Of a stretch of DNA of 64,000 nucleotides, positions 1-10,241 are shown in pieces. A program made the position numbers and the translations under genes. Source of the stretch: Brachymonas wangyanguii (GTDB lineage: Bacteria > Pseudomonadota > Gammaproteobacteria > Burkholderiales > Burkholderiaceae_C); NCBI RefSeq assembly GCF_045055315.1, contig NZ_CP173677.1, forward strand, positions 1,736,001 to 1,800,000, in the 5' to 3' direction. Within the stretch, counting starts at the first letter, position 1; each line of letters starts with the position of its first letter. The notes below the pieces were generated by a model. It did no database searches and was not told the DNA's origin. It saw only the letters and a program-made list of their open reading frames with translations.

Positions 1-119
1 TTCAGAAATCCCGGGATCAAAGCTCATTTGCCAGCTCCCCCAGGCTTATCGCAGGCTATCACGTCTTTCTTCGCCTATCATCGCCAAGGCATCCACCACA
101 TGCTCTTAGTCACTTGACC
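1..119 (-). rRNA. rrl: 23S ribosomal RNA, 5' end (partial)
   Basis: The reverse complement begins GGTCAAGTGACTAAGAGC and continues with TGGTGGATGCC, the usual start of bacterial 23S rRNA. Only the first 119 nt lie in the window; the gene continues past its left edge. It is the third structural RNA of the operon after 16S, tRNA-Ile and tRNA-Ala. Confidence 0.95.
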
Positions 120-461
120 CTATAACTTTGACGTCTCCGAAGAAACACAAAGCCATCAAGGACTGTTTGTCAGGTCTTGCACCTGACGCGTTATGCCGTA
201 ATGTGAATGATTCTTCAGATATCTCTATCTTGAGAACGATTCGTCATTACTCGAATTGAACAAAGTTCATATTCGTTTTGACGCAATCAAAATTTCGTCA
301 TCAAGGGCACGGTTGCACTCGCGTGCATTTCCCCTGACAACGCTGATTTCGACTCTATGAATTGTTAATGAACAGCCTAGTTAATACCCACAAAGGGTAT
401 CAACAACAAAGCACCCTGTCGCCAGGACGCTTTGGTGTTGACTTCGTTGACCACCAAGAGA
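120..461 (-). other. 16S-23S internal spacer, tRNA-Ala to 23S part
   Basis: This 342-nt stretch has no protein gene. On the transcribed strand it carries a boxA-like antitermination element (363-374) and a short stem with arms TCAGGT and ACCTGA (170-186) close to the 23S end, which may belong to the 23S processing region. The rest is AT-richer than the neighbouring genes, as expected for a transcribed spacer. Confidence 0.8.
363..374 (-). promoter_or_regulatory. boxA-like rRNA antitermination element in the spacer
   Basis: The minus strand reads TGTTCATTAACA, close to the boxA consensus TGCTCTTTAACA bound by NusB/NusE. Its position between tRNA-Ala and 23S matches the second boxA of proteobacterial rRNA operons. 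Confidence 0.6.
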
Positions 462-537
462 TGGTGGAGGATGACGGGATCGAACCGACGACCCCCTGCT
501 TGCAAAGCAGGTGCTCTCCCAGCTGAGCTAATCCCCC
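462..537 (-). tRNA. tRNA-Ala (anticodon TGC)
   Basis: The reverse complement is a 76-nt cloverleaf starting GGGGGAT and ending in an encoded CCA. The anticodon loop reads TTTGCAA with anticodon TGC, and the T arm contains GGTTCGATCC. It sits between tRNA-Ile and 23S, the standard spacer pair of proteobacterial rRNA operons. Confidence 0.97.
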
Positions 538-569
538 ACGTAACCTTCTCACGGCCACTGTATCGGATA

Positions 570-646
570 TGGTGGGTCTGGTTGGATTCGAACCAACGAC
601 CCCCGCCTTATCAAGACGGTGCTCTAACCAACTGAGCTACAGACCC
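570..646 (-). tRNA. tRNA-Ile (anticodon GAT)
   Basis: The reverse complement is a 77-nt cloverleaf starting GGGTCTG and ending in CCA. The anticodon loop reads TTGATAA (GAT), and the T arm contains GGTTCGAATCC. It follows 16S and is separated from tRNA-Ala by 32 nt. Confidence 0.97.
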
Positions 647-727
647 AGAAAGCGCTTACCTTCCGTAGACGGTCCCATCTCCAACAACCGATAAGTGTGG
701 GCGTTCACGACTCTCGTCGCGTATTCC

Positions 728-2258
<1,531 letters not shown>

Positions 2259-2417
2259 GATCTTGAATTACTCATTAAAAGAATTGAAGTGAACTTCACT
2301 TCTATCTTCATGAGTGTTTGCCAGTCTTGCGACCGGACTTTTTATAAAATTCCAGTTCGCAACGAGTGCCACCCCTAAAGGCAGCTACCGCAAACACCCA
2401 CGCTTATCGGCTGTAAA

Positions 2418-2430
2418 TTCTTAATGATCA
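2418..2430 (-). promoter_or_regulatory. boxA-like element in the rRNA leader
   Basis: The minus strand reads TGATCATTAAGAA followed by TTTACAGCCGATAAG. This resembles the boxA-plus-boxC block seen ahead of 16S in other beta-proteobacteria. The phrase CCGATAAG is repeated (with GTGTGGGCGTT) between 16S and tRNA-Ile. Confidence 0.55.
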
Positions 2431-2478
2431 GGGAAGTCTTTCAACCTCCAAACTCCGCCGCGATCAGCGAAGCCCTCT

Positions 2479-2506
2479 ACTATAACACGATTTTTGAAGC
2501 TGTCAA
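2479..2506 (-). promoter_or_regulatory. rRNA operon promoter, proximal (P2-like)
   Basis: On the minus strand the -35 is TTGACA (2501-2506), the -10 is TATAGT (2479-2484), and the spacer is 16 nt. An A/T-rich tract directly upstream (2507-2530) looks like an UP element. The match to the sigma-70 consensus is almost perfect, as expected for rrn. Confidence 0.85.
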
Positions 2507-2590
2507 GGAATTTTTCAAATTCTTTTTCAACCCCCGCCTGGATCAGCGCCTCAGCCCCTCAACCAGACCGCCTGTGCGGCGAAGACGTGA

Positions 2591-2619
2591 ACTATAACAG
2601 ATTTTCAGGGTTTTCACCA
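2591..2619 (-). promoter_or_regulatory. rRNA operon promoter, distal (P1-like)
   Basis: On the minus strand a second TATAGT (2591-2596) lies 17 nt downstream of a weak -35 TGGTGA (2614-2619). A run of eight Ts lies further upstream. The identical -10 and the sequence context suggest tandem rrn promoters about 110 nt apart. Confidence 0.55.
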
Positions 2620-2726
2620 GTCGGCCGCAAAAAAAATGAAAAAAGTGCGCCTAGCCTCCTCCTTGCCGGGTTGCGACCTCTGGGAGACAAGAGGCCTGAC
2701 TCAGTTCACATGCAGGCTATCAGGCC

Positions 2727-4592
2727 TTATTCGCCCATGACGATGCCTTCGCGTCGCGGGTCGGCACCGCCGAAGTAGCCACCCGGCGTGCGCATGATGG
2801 CCTGCAGGCCGCTGGTCATGGGCATTTCACGTATCTCCGCACCGTGTGTACGCAGGGCATTGACCGTTGCCGCCGGGAAACGACCCTGCTCCAGCAGCGT
2901 GGGACCATTGGTGGAGCCAAAATTGGGCAAGGCAATCGCCTGCTGGGTATCCAGCCCCCAGTGCAGGGTGCCATAGAGAATCTTGCTGACGTAATGGATG
3001 ATGAGAGAGCCTCCCGGGCTGCCAGCAGTCATCAGCAAGGGGCCACGGCTGCCGTCGGCCTGCTGGCGATAGATCAGGATGGGCGCCATGCTGGAGCGCG
3101 GACGTTTGCCCGGTTGTACCCGGTTGGCTACGGCACGGCCTTGTGCATCTACCGGGGTAAAACTGAAATCAGTGAGCTGGTTGTTGAGCAGGAAGCCACC
3201 TGCCAGCCCCTGGCCGCGATTGACCATGAGACGGGAGCCGAACTGATCCTCGATGCTGCTGGTCATGGACAGCGCCCTGCCCTGGGCATCGATGATGCTG
3301 ATGTGGCTGGTGCCGTATTCCAATTGGGGCGGCATATTGGCATGCGCCAGACGGATGCTGCCGGGCCGACCGGGTTGCGCCGCCTGCATCGAGGCACCTT
3401 CTGGCGCGATCAGGCTGGCACGCTGGCGCAGGTAGGCGGGATCGAACATGCTGAGCCAGCTGTTGCCGGGCGCGGACACAAAGTCCGGATCCGCCACATA
3501 CTGGGCACGATCGGCAAAAGCAAGCCTGGAGGCTTCTGTATAGAGATGCAGCCAGGACGCTGAGGGCACGCCTTGCTGCAGTGGCAGTTGCGCGGCGCGC
3601 GTGTGATCAAGGATACCGAGGATCTGGCCGATGGCCAGGGTACCGGAGCTGGGTGGTGGCATGCCGCAGATGACGTAGCCATGCTGCTGCGCCTGGTAGT
3701 TGAAACAGAGCGGATCGCGCTGCAATGGCTGGTACTGTGCCAGATCCTGCAGGCTGAGCTGGCCGGGGTTGCCGGGATGCTGTTGCACCTTGTCGACCAC
3801 GGCACGGGCCCAGGGGCCTTGCTGCAGCGCGCTGGCGCCCTGGCTGGCTAGGGCCCGCAACACGGCGGCGTATTCCGGATTGCGCAGCAGGTGGCCGACT
3901 GGCAGCGGCTGGCCACCGGCATCGTAGAAATAGCGTGCTGCCACGGCATCGTTGCTTGCCAGGTAGCGCTCACTGGACAACAGGGTGTGCAGGCGCGGAG
4001 AAATGGCGAAGCCCAGCTCGGCGAGGCGTATGGCCGGATCGAACAGGCGCGACCAGGGCAGGACACCGTGCTGGCGATGGGCCTGCTCGAGCATGGGCAA
4101 CAGGCCAGGGACACCGACCGAGCGGCCACCGACGACCGCCTCATGGAAGGCCATGGGCTGGCCGTCGGCCTTGAGGAACAGGGAGTCTGTGGCAGCAGCG
4201 GGAGCGGTTTCGCGGCCATCCCAGGCCTGCAGCTGCTGGCCGTTGTCATAGAGAAGGAAGGCCCCACCGCCGATGCCGCTGGATTGCGGCTCGACCAGGC
4301 CGAGCACCAGCTGGACGGCAATGGCGGCATCGAGTGCGCTGCCACCGGCTTGCAGGATGTCGTAGCCGGCCCGGGTGGCGATTGGATTGGCTGCGGCTAC
4401 GGCAAAGCGGCTGGTGGACCAGCCGGGCTTGCTGGTGTAGCCACTGGCCGCTTCCGGCGACTGCCGTGCCGCCACGCTGGTGCCGGGTGCGGACGCGTCA
4501 GGCGTGGCGCAGCCGGCGATCAGCAGCGCCGCCAGCCAGATCGGCAGGCGCACTGTGCGATCGATACGAACCAGACGGGTGCGCAAGGGCAT
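2727..4592 (-). CDS. ggt: Gamma-glutamyltransferase (lipoprotein type)
   Basis: This 621-aa protein hydrolyses or transfers the gamma-glutamyl group of glutathione in the periplasm. An N-terminal hydrophobic segment ends in a lipobox LIAGC (Cys28), so the precursor is probably lipidated. The family body follows: GGSALDAAIA near 83-92, GIGGGAF near 106-112, and the autoprocessing site YGTSH with the presumed catalytic Thr428, which becomes the N terminus of the small subunit. A glycine-rich GSPGG block lies near the C terminus. The length is normal for the family. It follows the CBS-domain gene by 8 nt and is probably co-transcribed with it. The rRNA promoters begin just after its stop. Confidence 0.93.
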   Translation of the reverse strand: MPLRTRLVRIDRTVRLPIWLAALLIAGCATPDASAPGTSVAARQSPEAASGYTSKPGWSTSRFAVAAANPIATRAGYDILQAGGSALDAAIAVQLVLGLVEPQSSGIGGGAFLLYDNGQQLQAWDGRETAPAAATDSLFLKADGQPMAFHEAVVGGRSVGVPGLLPMLEQAHRQHGVLPWSRLFDPAIRLAELGFAISPRLHTLLSSERYLASNDAVAARYFYDAGGQPLPVGHLLRNPEYAAVLRALASQGASALQQGPWARAVVDKVQQHPGNPGQLSLQDLAQYQPLQRDPLCFNYQAQQHGYVICGMPPPSSGTLAIGQILGILDHTRAAQLPLQQGVPSASWLHLYTEASRLAFADRAQYVADPDFVSAPGNSWLSMFDPAYLRQRASLIAPEGASMQAAQPGRPGSIRLAHANMPPQLEYGTSHISIIDAQGRALSMTSSIEDQFGSRLMVNRGQGLAGGFLLNNQLTDFSFTPVDAQGRAVANRVQPGKRPRSSMAPILIYRQQADGSRGPLLMTAGSPGGSLIIHYVSKILYGTLHWGLDTQQAIALPNFGSTNGPTLLEQGRFPAATVNALRTHGAEIREMPMTSGLQAIMRTPGGYFGGADPRREGIVMGE

Positions 4593-4600
4593 CAGGCCGG

Positions 4601-5062
4601 CTATTCGGCCCCGATGTCTTCGGGATCCTTCTCGGGCCAGTCGCGGATGTAGGCCTTGAGCATCTTATTTTCGAAGTTCTGGCTTTCGACCACGGTCTTG
4701 GCGACGTCATAGAAGCTGATGACGCCGTGCATGGTGCGGCCGTCCATGACCGGGATGTACCGCGCATGGTGATCGAGCATGATGCGGCGGACTTCGTCGA
4801 GGTCGGTGTTGAGCGTGCAGGTGATCGGGTGATCATCCATGGCCTTGCGCACCAGCGTGGTGCCCAGATTGCCGCCATTGGCATGCAGCTGGATATTGAT
4901 TTCGCGGAAGGTCAGCATGCCGACCAGGTCTCCGTGCTCCATGACGGCGAGGGAGCCAATGTCCTTCTCGACCACGGTGGCCAGGGCCTTGAGCAGGGTA
5001 TCGTCGGGATGGATGGTGTACAGGGTGTTGCCCTTGACACGGAGGATGTCGCTGACCTTCAT
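4601..5062 (-). CDS. CBS-domain protein
   Basis: A 153-aa cytosolic protein made of two CBS motifs (about residues 8-60 and 75-130) with no catalytic domain. Such stand-alone CBS pairs bind adenine nucleotides or related ligands and act as sensors; no partner is evident here. I chose the ATG at 5062 because the protein then starts directly with the CBS fold (MKVSDIL) and has an AAGAGG ribosome site; a longer reading frame upstream lacks family features. It is the first gene of a likely two-gene operon with ggt and is divergent from metY. Confidence 0.85.
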   Translation of the reverse strand: MKVSDILRVKGNTLYTIHPDDTLLKALATVVEKDIGSLAVMEHGDLVGMLTFREINIQLHANGGNLGTTLVRKAMDDHPITCTLNTDLDEVRRIMLDHHARYIPVMDGRTMHGVISFYDVAKTVVESQNFENKMLKAYIRDWPEKDPEDIGAE

Positions 5063-5138
5063 GCTTGCCTCTTGCTGGTTGCGTTGGAATACCTCTGACA
5101 GGTCGTCACAATATAGCCCAGCTTGCAGCGGTTTTGGC

Positions 5139-5178
5139 CATCCGCTTACCCGGATGTACCCGAAGACCCGGGAAGGTA
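5139..5178 (+). promoter_or_regulatory. Tandem stem-loops in the metY leader region
   Basis: A perfect stem CATCCG/CGGATG (5139-5156, loop CTTACC) is directly followed by a second possible stem, either TACC/GGTA (5157-5178) or CCCG/CGGG. They lie 40-80 nt upstream of the metY start. I see no match to a known SAM or SAH riboswitch core, so a function is not assigned. Confidence 0.3.
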
Positions 5179-5217
5179 GGCGATACACTGTACAAGACTT
5201 GATTAGCAGGAGACACC

Positions 5218-6534
5218 ATGCCCGGATATTCCGATCCCGGATTCGATACGCTGGCACTACATGCCGGCGCCGCCCCCGATCCTTCCAACGGCGCACGTGC
5301 CGTACCGATTCACCTGACGACCTCCTTCGTGTTCCAGGACAGCGACCAGGCGGCGTCGCTGTTCAACATGGAGCGTTCCGGCCACGTCTACAGCCGCATC
5401 AGCAACCCGACGAATGCCGTGCTGGAACAGCGCGTGGCGGCGCTGGAAGGCGGTGTGGGCGGTATCGCGGTGGCGAGTGGCCAGGCTGCGCTGCACCTGA
5501 TCGTGAGCACGCTGATGGGCGCTGGCGGCCATATCGTGGCCAGCACGGCGCTGTACGGCGGCAGCCACAACCTGCTGGATTACACCTTGCGCCGTTTCGG
5601 GATCGAGACCAGCTTTGTGCAACCGGGTGACCTGGATGGCTGGCGTGCCGCCATCCGCCCGGAGACGCGCATGCTGTTTGGCGAGACCGTGGGCAACCCG
5701 GGTCTGGACGTGCTGGATATTCCGGCAATCAGCCAGATTGCGCATGCGGCCGGTGTGCCGCTGGTGGTGGATTCGACGCTGACCACGCCTTATCTGATGA
5801 AGCCGCTGGAGCTGGGTGCCGATATCGTCTACCACTCGGCGACCAAGTTCCTGAGTGGCCATGGCACGGTGATTGGTGGCGTGGTGGTGGATGGCGGCAG
5901 TTTTGACTGGGCAGCATCGGGCAAGTTTCCGGAACTGAGCGAACCCTATGACGGCTTTCACGGCATGGTGTTTGCCGAGGAGAGCACGGTTGGTGCTTTC
6001 CTGCTGCGTGCGCGCCGCGAGGCCTTGCGCGATTTTGGTGCCTGCCTGAGCCCGCACAGTGCCTGGCTGATCCTGCAGGGCATCGAGACACTGTCGCTGC
6101 GCATGGAACGTCATATCGGCAACACCGAAAAGGTGGTGCGCTTCCTGGCCGAACATCCGATGGTGGAGCGCGTCGGGCATCCGCTGCTGGAAAGCCACCC
6201 GAGTCATGCCGCGGCAGAACGCCTGCTGCGGCTGGGTGCACGTGGTGCCGGCAGCGTGTTCAGCTTTGATCTCAAGGGAGATCGGGCACAGGGCCGCGTG
6301 TTTATCGAGAACCTGAAGCTGTTCAGCCATCTGGCGAATGTGGGCGATTGCCGCAGTCTGGTGATCCACCCGGCCAGTACCACGCATTTCCGCATGGATG
6401 ATGCGGCCCTGGCCCAGGCCGGTATCGGAGCGGGCACGATCCGCCTGTCGATCGGACTGGAAGAGGCCGATGACCTGATCGATGATCTGAAACGCGCCCT
6501 GAAGGCGGCAGAAAAGGCGGGAGCACGCGCATGA
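5218..6534 (+). CDS. metY: O-acetylhomoserine sulfhydrylase (MetY type)
   Basis: A 438-aa cytosolic PLP enzyme of the Cys/Met metabolism family, which makes homocysteine from an O-acylhomoserine and sulfide. The PLP lysine is in SATKF (Lys210), with the conserved SGQAA near 87-91 and NPTN near 63-66. The length and the FHGMVF segment (about 244-249) favour the 430-aa O-acetylhomoserine class over the shorter O-succinyl class (MetZ). The ATG has a good AGGAGA site 5 nt upstream. It overlaps the downstream hydrolase by ATGA, so the two are translationally coupled. Confidence 0.9.
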   Translation: MPGYSDPGFDTLALHAGAAPDPSNGARAVPIHLTTSFVFQDSDQAASLFNMERSGHVYSRISNPTNAVLEQRVAALEGGVGGIAVASGQAALHLIVSTLMGAGGHIVASTALYGGSHNLLDYTLRRFGIETSFVQPGDLDGWRAAIRPETRMLFGETVGNPGLDVLDIPAISQIAHAAGVPLVVDSTLTTPYLMKPLELGADIVYHSATKFLSGHGTVIGGVVVDGGSFDWAASGKFPELSEPYDGFHGMVFAEESTVGAFLLRARREALRDFGACLSPHSAWLILQGIETLSLRMERHIGNTEKVVRFLAEHPMVERVGHPLLESHPSHAAAERLLRLGARGAGSVFSFDLKGDRAQGRVFIENLKLFSHLANVGDCRSLVIHPASTTHFRMDDAALAQAGIGAGTIRLSIGLEEADDLIDDLKRALKAAEKAGARA

Positions 6535-7341
6535 ACTACGCAATCAACGGACACAGCCTGTATGCCTACACCGGAGGCAAGACATTTGACGCGGGCAAGC
6601 CGACGCTGGTGTTCATACACGGCGTGCTGAACGATCACAGTGTCTGGGCGCTGCAGAGCCGCTGGTTTGCCAACCATGGCTATAACGTGCTGGCGATTGA
6701 CCTGCCGGGCCATGGCCGCAGCCAGGGAAAACCGCCAGCCAGCGTGGCCGAGGCGGCAGAAGCGATCCTGGCGCTGCTGGACCAGCTGCAGGTGCCGCAG
6801 GCGGTGTTGGCAGGCCACAGCTGGGGCTCGCTGATTGCGCTGCACGCGGCCAGCCTGGCACCGCAGCGTGTCAGCCAGCTGGTGCTGGTGGGAACGGCGT
6901 TTCCGATGCCGGTGGCCCCTGCCTTGCTGGAGATGTCGGCATCGGCACCGGAGAAGGCGATTGCGATGGTGAACCAGTTCTCGCATTCCAGCTTGTGCAG
7001 CCCGGTGACAGGCCAGGGCATGAACAACGGCCTGTGGACCTATGGCGGTGCGCGCGCCCTGATGCGCCGGGTGCTGGCGAGCAACCCGGAACACAACGTG
7101 TTCCAGACAGGTTTCCAGGCCTGCAACAGCTACGCAACGGGTCTGGAAGACATGGCCAAGGTGAGCTGTCCGGTGCTGTTCATCCTGGGCAGCGCCGACC
7201 AGATGACCCCCCCCCAGGGCGGCACGCGCGCTGGTGGATGCGGCCGCCAGCGCGCATGTGGTGACGCTGCCGGCCGGCCACAGCCTGATGACGGAAGCGC
7301 CGGACGGCGTGCTGCTGGCGATGCGCGAGCAGTTGTGCTGA
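6531..7341 (+). pseudogene. Alpha/beta hydrolase, frameshifted in a poly-C tract
   Basis: An alpha/beta-fold hydrolase begins at 6531, overlapping metY by 4 nt. The nucleophile is in GHSWG (Ser97) and an acidic residue in GSADQ (Asp223). A run of nine Cs at 7207-7215 then throws the frame out: the uninterrupted frame reads a low-complexity Gly/Arg tail to 7361. Removing one C restores a normal family C terminus ending at 7341, including AGHSL with the expected catalytic His, giving 269 aa. Either the gene is inactive in this strain, or the tract slips, or the base is a sequencing error. The substrate is unknown; linkage suggests a metY-related role. Confidence 0.8.
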
Positions 7342-7377
7342 AACCGGATGGAATCAACTGAGTGAAGTGACTGACTG

Positions 7378-10224
7378 ATGTTGCCCCGTATCACACTGGC
7401 TCGCCTGGCCCAGAGCTTTTCGCTGACCCTGCCGCAGCAGCAGGCCTTGCATCAAAGTGCCGCGCTGGAACAGCCGCCGCCCGGTGCATGGCCACTGCTG
7501 CAGCGCATTCTGGTGCTGCTGGCCGCATCGCTGAGCGGCTTTGGCCTGCTGATGGCGATTGCTGCCAACTGGGACGACTGGAGCCGCAGCACGCATTTTG
7601 TGCTGCTGGGACTGGCCGTGCTGCTGACGGCGCTGGCGAGCTGGGCGCTGTCCGGTCGGCGTGCGCTGCTGGCAACGGCACTGGGCGTGCTGGCGCTGGC
7701 CAGTGTGGGCGGCTTGCTGGCGTTTTTTGGCCAGACCTACCAGACCGGAGCCGATACCTGGCAGCTGTTTGCGCTGTGGGCAGCGTTGACACTGCCGCTC
7801 TGTCTGGGACTGCGCCATCCGCTGCTGTGGATCGTCTGGCTGGTGGTGGCGCATCTGGCGATCACCTTGTGGGCACATGAGCGGATCCAGGGCGGATTCT
7901 GGCTGCAGGATCGCCCTGTCCTGCTGACACAGCTGCTGGCCATGGGCCTGGGCGGCCTGTGGTGGCTGGCCTTGCAGCCGGCCTGGCAGGCCTGGACCGG
8001 CAGTTCGCGCCTGGGCGCACGCGTGGCCTTGCTGTTGCTGGTGCTGCTGGCCACCGGATTGGCACTGTCGGGAGCCCGCATGGAGCAACCGCTGACGACG
8101 CTGTACAGCCTGCTGCCTGCCGTGCTGCTATTGCTGCTGTTGGGACTCTGGTATGGGCGGCCTGCGCACCATGACCTGATGAACCTGAGTGCAGTGGCAC
8201 TGGGCCTGCTGGTGCTGGCCATGGCCCAGGTCAGCAGCATTCTGCTGCAGGATTTTCTGAGCCTGTTCAGCATCGGCCTGGTCGGGTTGCTGCTGCTGGG
8301 GTTGACCGTGGCGGGACTGATGCGTCTGCACACGCAACGCCAGGGCATGAGCCGATCCGAACCTGCGGGACAGGCTTCCGCGCCCATGCACAGGCTTGCG
8401 GATCTGCTGGCCGGGTCACAGGCAGACGGGCTGGCGCGTGCCCTGCGCCACGGCGTGACGCAAGGTTGGTGGCCCTCTGCGGAGCAGGCCCTGGCAGCAA
8501 TCCGGCCGGATGCCGCCGGGCAACGTCCCGCTTCGCTGATTGTGCTGTCGGCGCTGGGCGGCTGGCTGGCCGTGCTGCCCATGGCGCTGGCCTTTTTTGT
8601 CTCGGGCTCCAGCCCCGAAGCAGGTGCTGTCCTGGGTTTTCTCATGGTGGCGCTGGCACTGGCCGGATTGCGCGCCGGTGGACGCAGCCTGTTTCTTGAG
8701 CAGTGTTGTTATGCCTTTCTGCTGACGGGCATGCTGGCGGCCAGCGTCTTTACGGCACTGTCCCTGGAGCGCGTGGGCTTGGACACCCGTGAGTTCGTTG
8801 CCGGCCTGTCTGTGCTGACGTTGCTGATGCTGCTGAGCACCTGGCTGCTGCGGCAGACCTGGCTAGTCTTGCTGATGGGTGCCGGCCTGTGCGTGACGCT
8901 GCCCTGGCTGATCGTCCAGCTGACGGGCACGGACAGCTTCCTGTTTATCGGCCAGGAGGCACCCGCCTGGGCGCTGGCCTGGCTGAATCCGCTGGTGGCA
9001 CTGGTATTTCCGGCAGGCATCTGGTGGCTGCAACGCCAGGGCCTGTCCCTGCCCTGGAAGCGGCTGGAAAAAGCCGAGAGCTGGCTGGCCGGCTGGATGC
9101 TGGCAGTGCTGGGCCAGCACATGCTGGAAGCCGGCAACACTTTCTTGCTGACCGGCCTGCTGGGTGGCGGCCCGGGCATGGCCATGGGCTTGCCGGGAAG
9201 CGGTCCGGGCTGGAACTTCTGGAGCTGGTGGCTGCCGCTGATGTCGCTGCTGTTTGCCCTGCTGGGCAGCACCGCGCTGTGGCGTGCCTGGCCAGAATGG
9301 CGCCAGCCCCCCATGGTGGCACTGGCCGCCCTGCTGCTGCTCGCCTCGGCGCTGTTGCCCTCGCTGGGCGTACCGCTGTGCTATCTGGCGCTCTGCTGCG
9401 CGACCGGACGCTGGCGTCTGGCCGCTGCCGCCGTGGCTGCCGTGCTCTGGGTGATCGGTGCCTTCTATTACCAGATCCATTTCAGCCTGCTGGAAAAAGC
9501 CGGCATGCTGCTGCTGACCGGCCTGCTGCTGGCGGCATTGGCGACCTGGATGCGCGTGCGCCAGCAACGCCGAACAGCCGCTGAGCCAGCCGTCCCCGCT
9601 ACTGCCCCCCGCCTGCCCATACCACAGCTGCGGCACCTGATTCCGCTGACGGCACTGGCCACCGCCGCCGTGATCCTGCCCGGCATCCAGAGCAACGAAG
9701 CCCTGATCCGCGACGGCGAACGCATTCTGGTGCGGCTGGCCCCGGTCGATCCGCGTTCGCTGGTGCAGGGCGACTATATGGCACTGGCGTTTGCAATTGA
9801 TCCGACGCTGCCGCTTGGCGAACGCAGCCTGGCCGAACCGGAACCCGCGCCCGACGCAACGGCCAGCGCTCCCGATGCGCCGGGCAGCCTGGACCAGCCC
9901 GAGCCGGACAACCAGGACTGGAAGCCCGAACCGCCAGCACGCCATGCCGTGTTCCAGCTCGATGCGCGTGGTGTGGCAACCATCGTGCGCCTGGAGCGCG
10001 ATGACAGCAAGCCGCCCCTGCAAGCCAACGAGCGACGCATGGCGCTGCGCCACCAGCATGGCATGCCGGTTCTGGTGACCAATGCCTGGTATTTCCGCGA
10101 AGGCGAGGCGCAGGCCTGGGAAGCCGCACGCTATGGCGAATTCCGCCTGCGCGACGATGGCCGTGCGCTGCTGGTCGGCATGGCCGACGAACAGCTGCGG
10201 CCGATCAGGCCAGCACGGCCCTGA
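7378..10224 (+). CDS. DUF2157/DUF4401 membrane protein fused to a GDYXXLXY domain
   Basis: A 948-aa integral membrane protein. Residues about 40-330 contain many hydrophobic helices with the FGQTYQTGADTW motif typical of DUF2157. A second multi-helix block (about 380-720) resembles DUF4401. The soluble C-terminal part (about 760-948) carries VQGDYMALAF, the signature of the GDYXXLXY family. In other genomes these parts are often separate neighbouring genes; here they form one chain. The function of the family is not established. A proline- and acid-rich stretch interrupts the last domain near 820-860. No strong ribosome site is visible ahead of the ATG. It is convergent with the YihY-family gene. 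Confidence 0.82.
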   Translation: MLPRITLARLAQSFSLTLPQQQALHQSAALEQPPPGAWPLLQRILVLLAASLSGFGLLMAIAANWDDWSRSTHFVLLGLAVLLTALASWALSGRRALLATALGVLALASVGGLLAFFGQTYQTGADTWQLFALWAALTLPLCLGLRHPLLWIVWLVVAHLAITLWAHERIQGGFWLQDRPVLLTQLLAMGLGGLWWLALQPAWQAWTGSSRLGARVALLLLVLLATGLALSGARMEQPLTTLYSLLPAVLLLLLLGLWYGRPAHHDLMNLSAVALGLLVLAMAQVSSILLQDFLSLFSIGLVGLLLLGLTVAGLMRLHTQRQGMSRSEPAGQASAPMHRLADLLAGSQADGLARALRHGVTQGWWPSAEQALAAIRPDAAGQRPASLIVLSALGGWLAVLPMALAFFVSGSSPEAGAVLGFLMVALALAGLRAGGRSLFLEQCCYAFLLTGMLAASVFTALSLERVGLDTREFVAGLSVLTLLMLLSTWLLRQTWLVLLMGAGLCVTLPWLIVQLTGTDSFLFIGQEAPAWALAWLNPLVALVFPAGIWWLQRQGLSLPWKRLEKAESWLAGWMLAVLGQHMLEAGNTFLLTGLLGGGPGMAMGLPGSGPGWNFWSWWLPLMSLLFALLGSTALWRAWPEWRQPPMVALAALLLLASALLPSLGVPLCYLALCCATGRWRLAAAAVAAVLWVIGAFYYQIHFSLLEKAGMLLLTGLLLAALATWMRVRQQRRTAAEPAVPATAPRLPIPQLRHLIPLTALATAAVILPGIQSNEALIRDGERILVRLAPVDPRSLVQGDYMALAFAIDPTLPLGERSLAEPEPAPDATASAPDAPGSLDQPEPDNQDWKPEPPARHAVFQLDARGVATIVRLERDDSKPPLQANERRMALRHQHGMPVLVTNAWYFREGEAQAWEAARYGEFRLRDDGRALLVGMADEQLRPIRPARP

Positions 10225-10241
10225 GGCTGCGGCAGCCGGAA

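Larger units (their letters stand above)
2259..2726 (-). other. rRNA leader and promoter region
   Basis: There is no protein gene between 16S and ggt. On the minus strand the region holds, in order of transcription, a possible ggt terminator stem (arms GGCCTGA and TCAGGCC, 2682-2726 area), two tandem promoters, and a transcribed leader with a boxA-like element. T-rich tracts at 2631-2645 and 2507-2530 lie upstream of each promoter, where UP elements sit. Confidence 0.7.
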
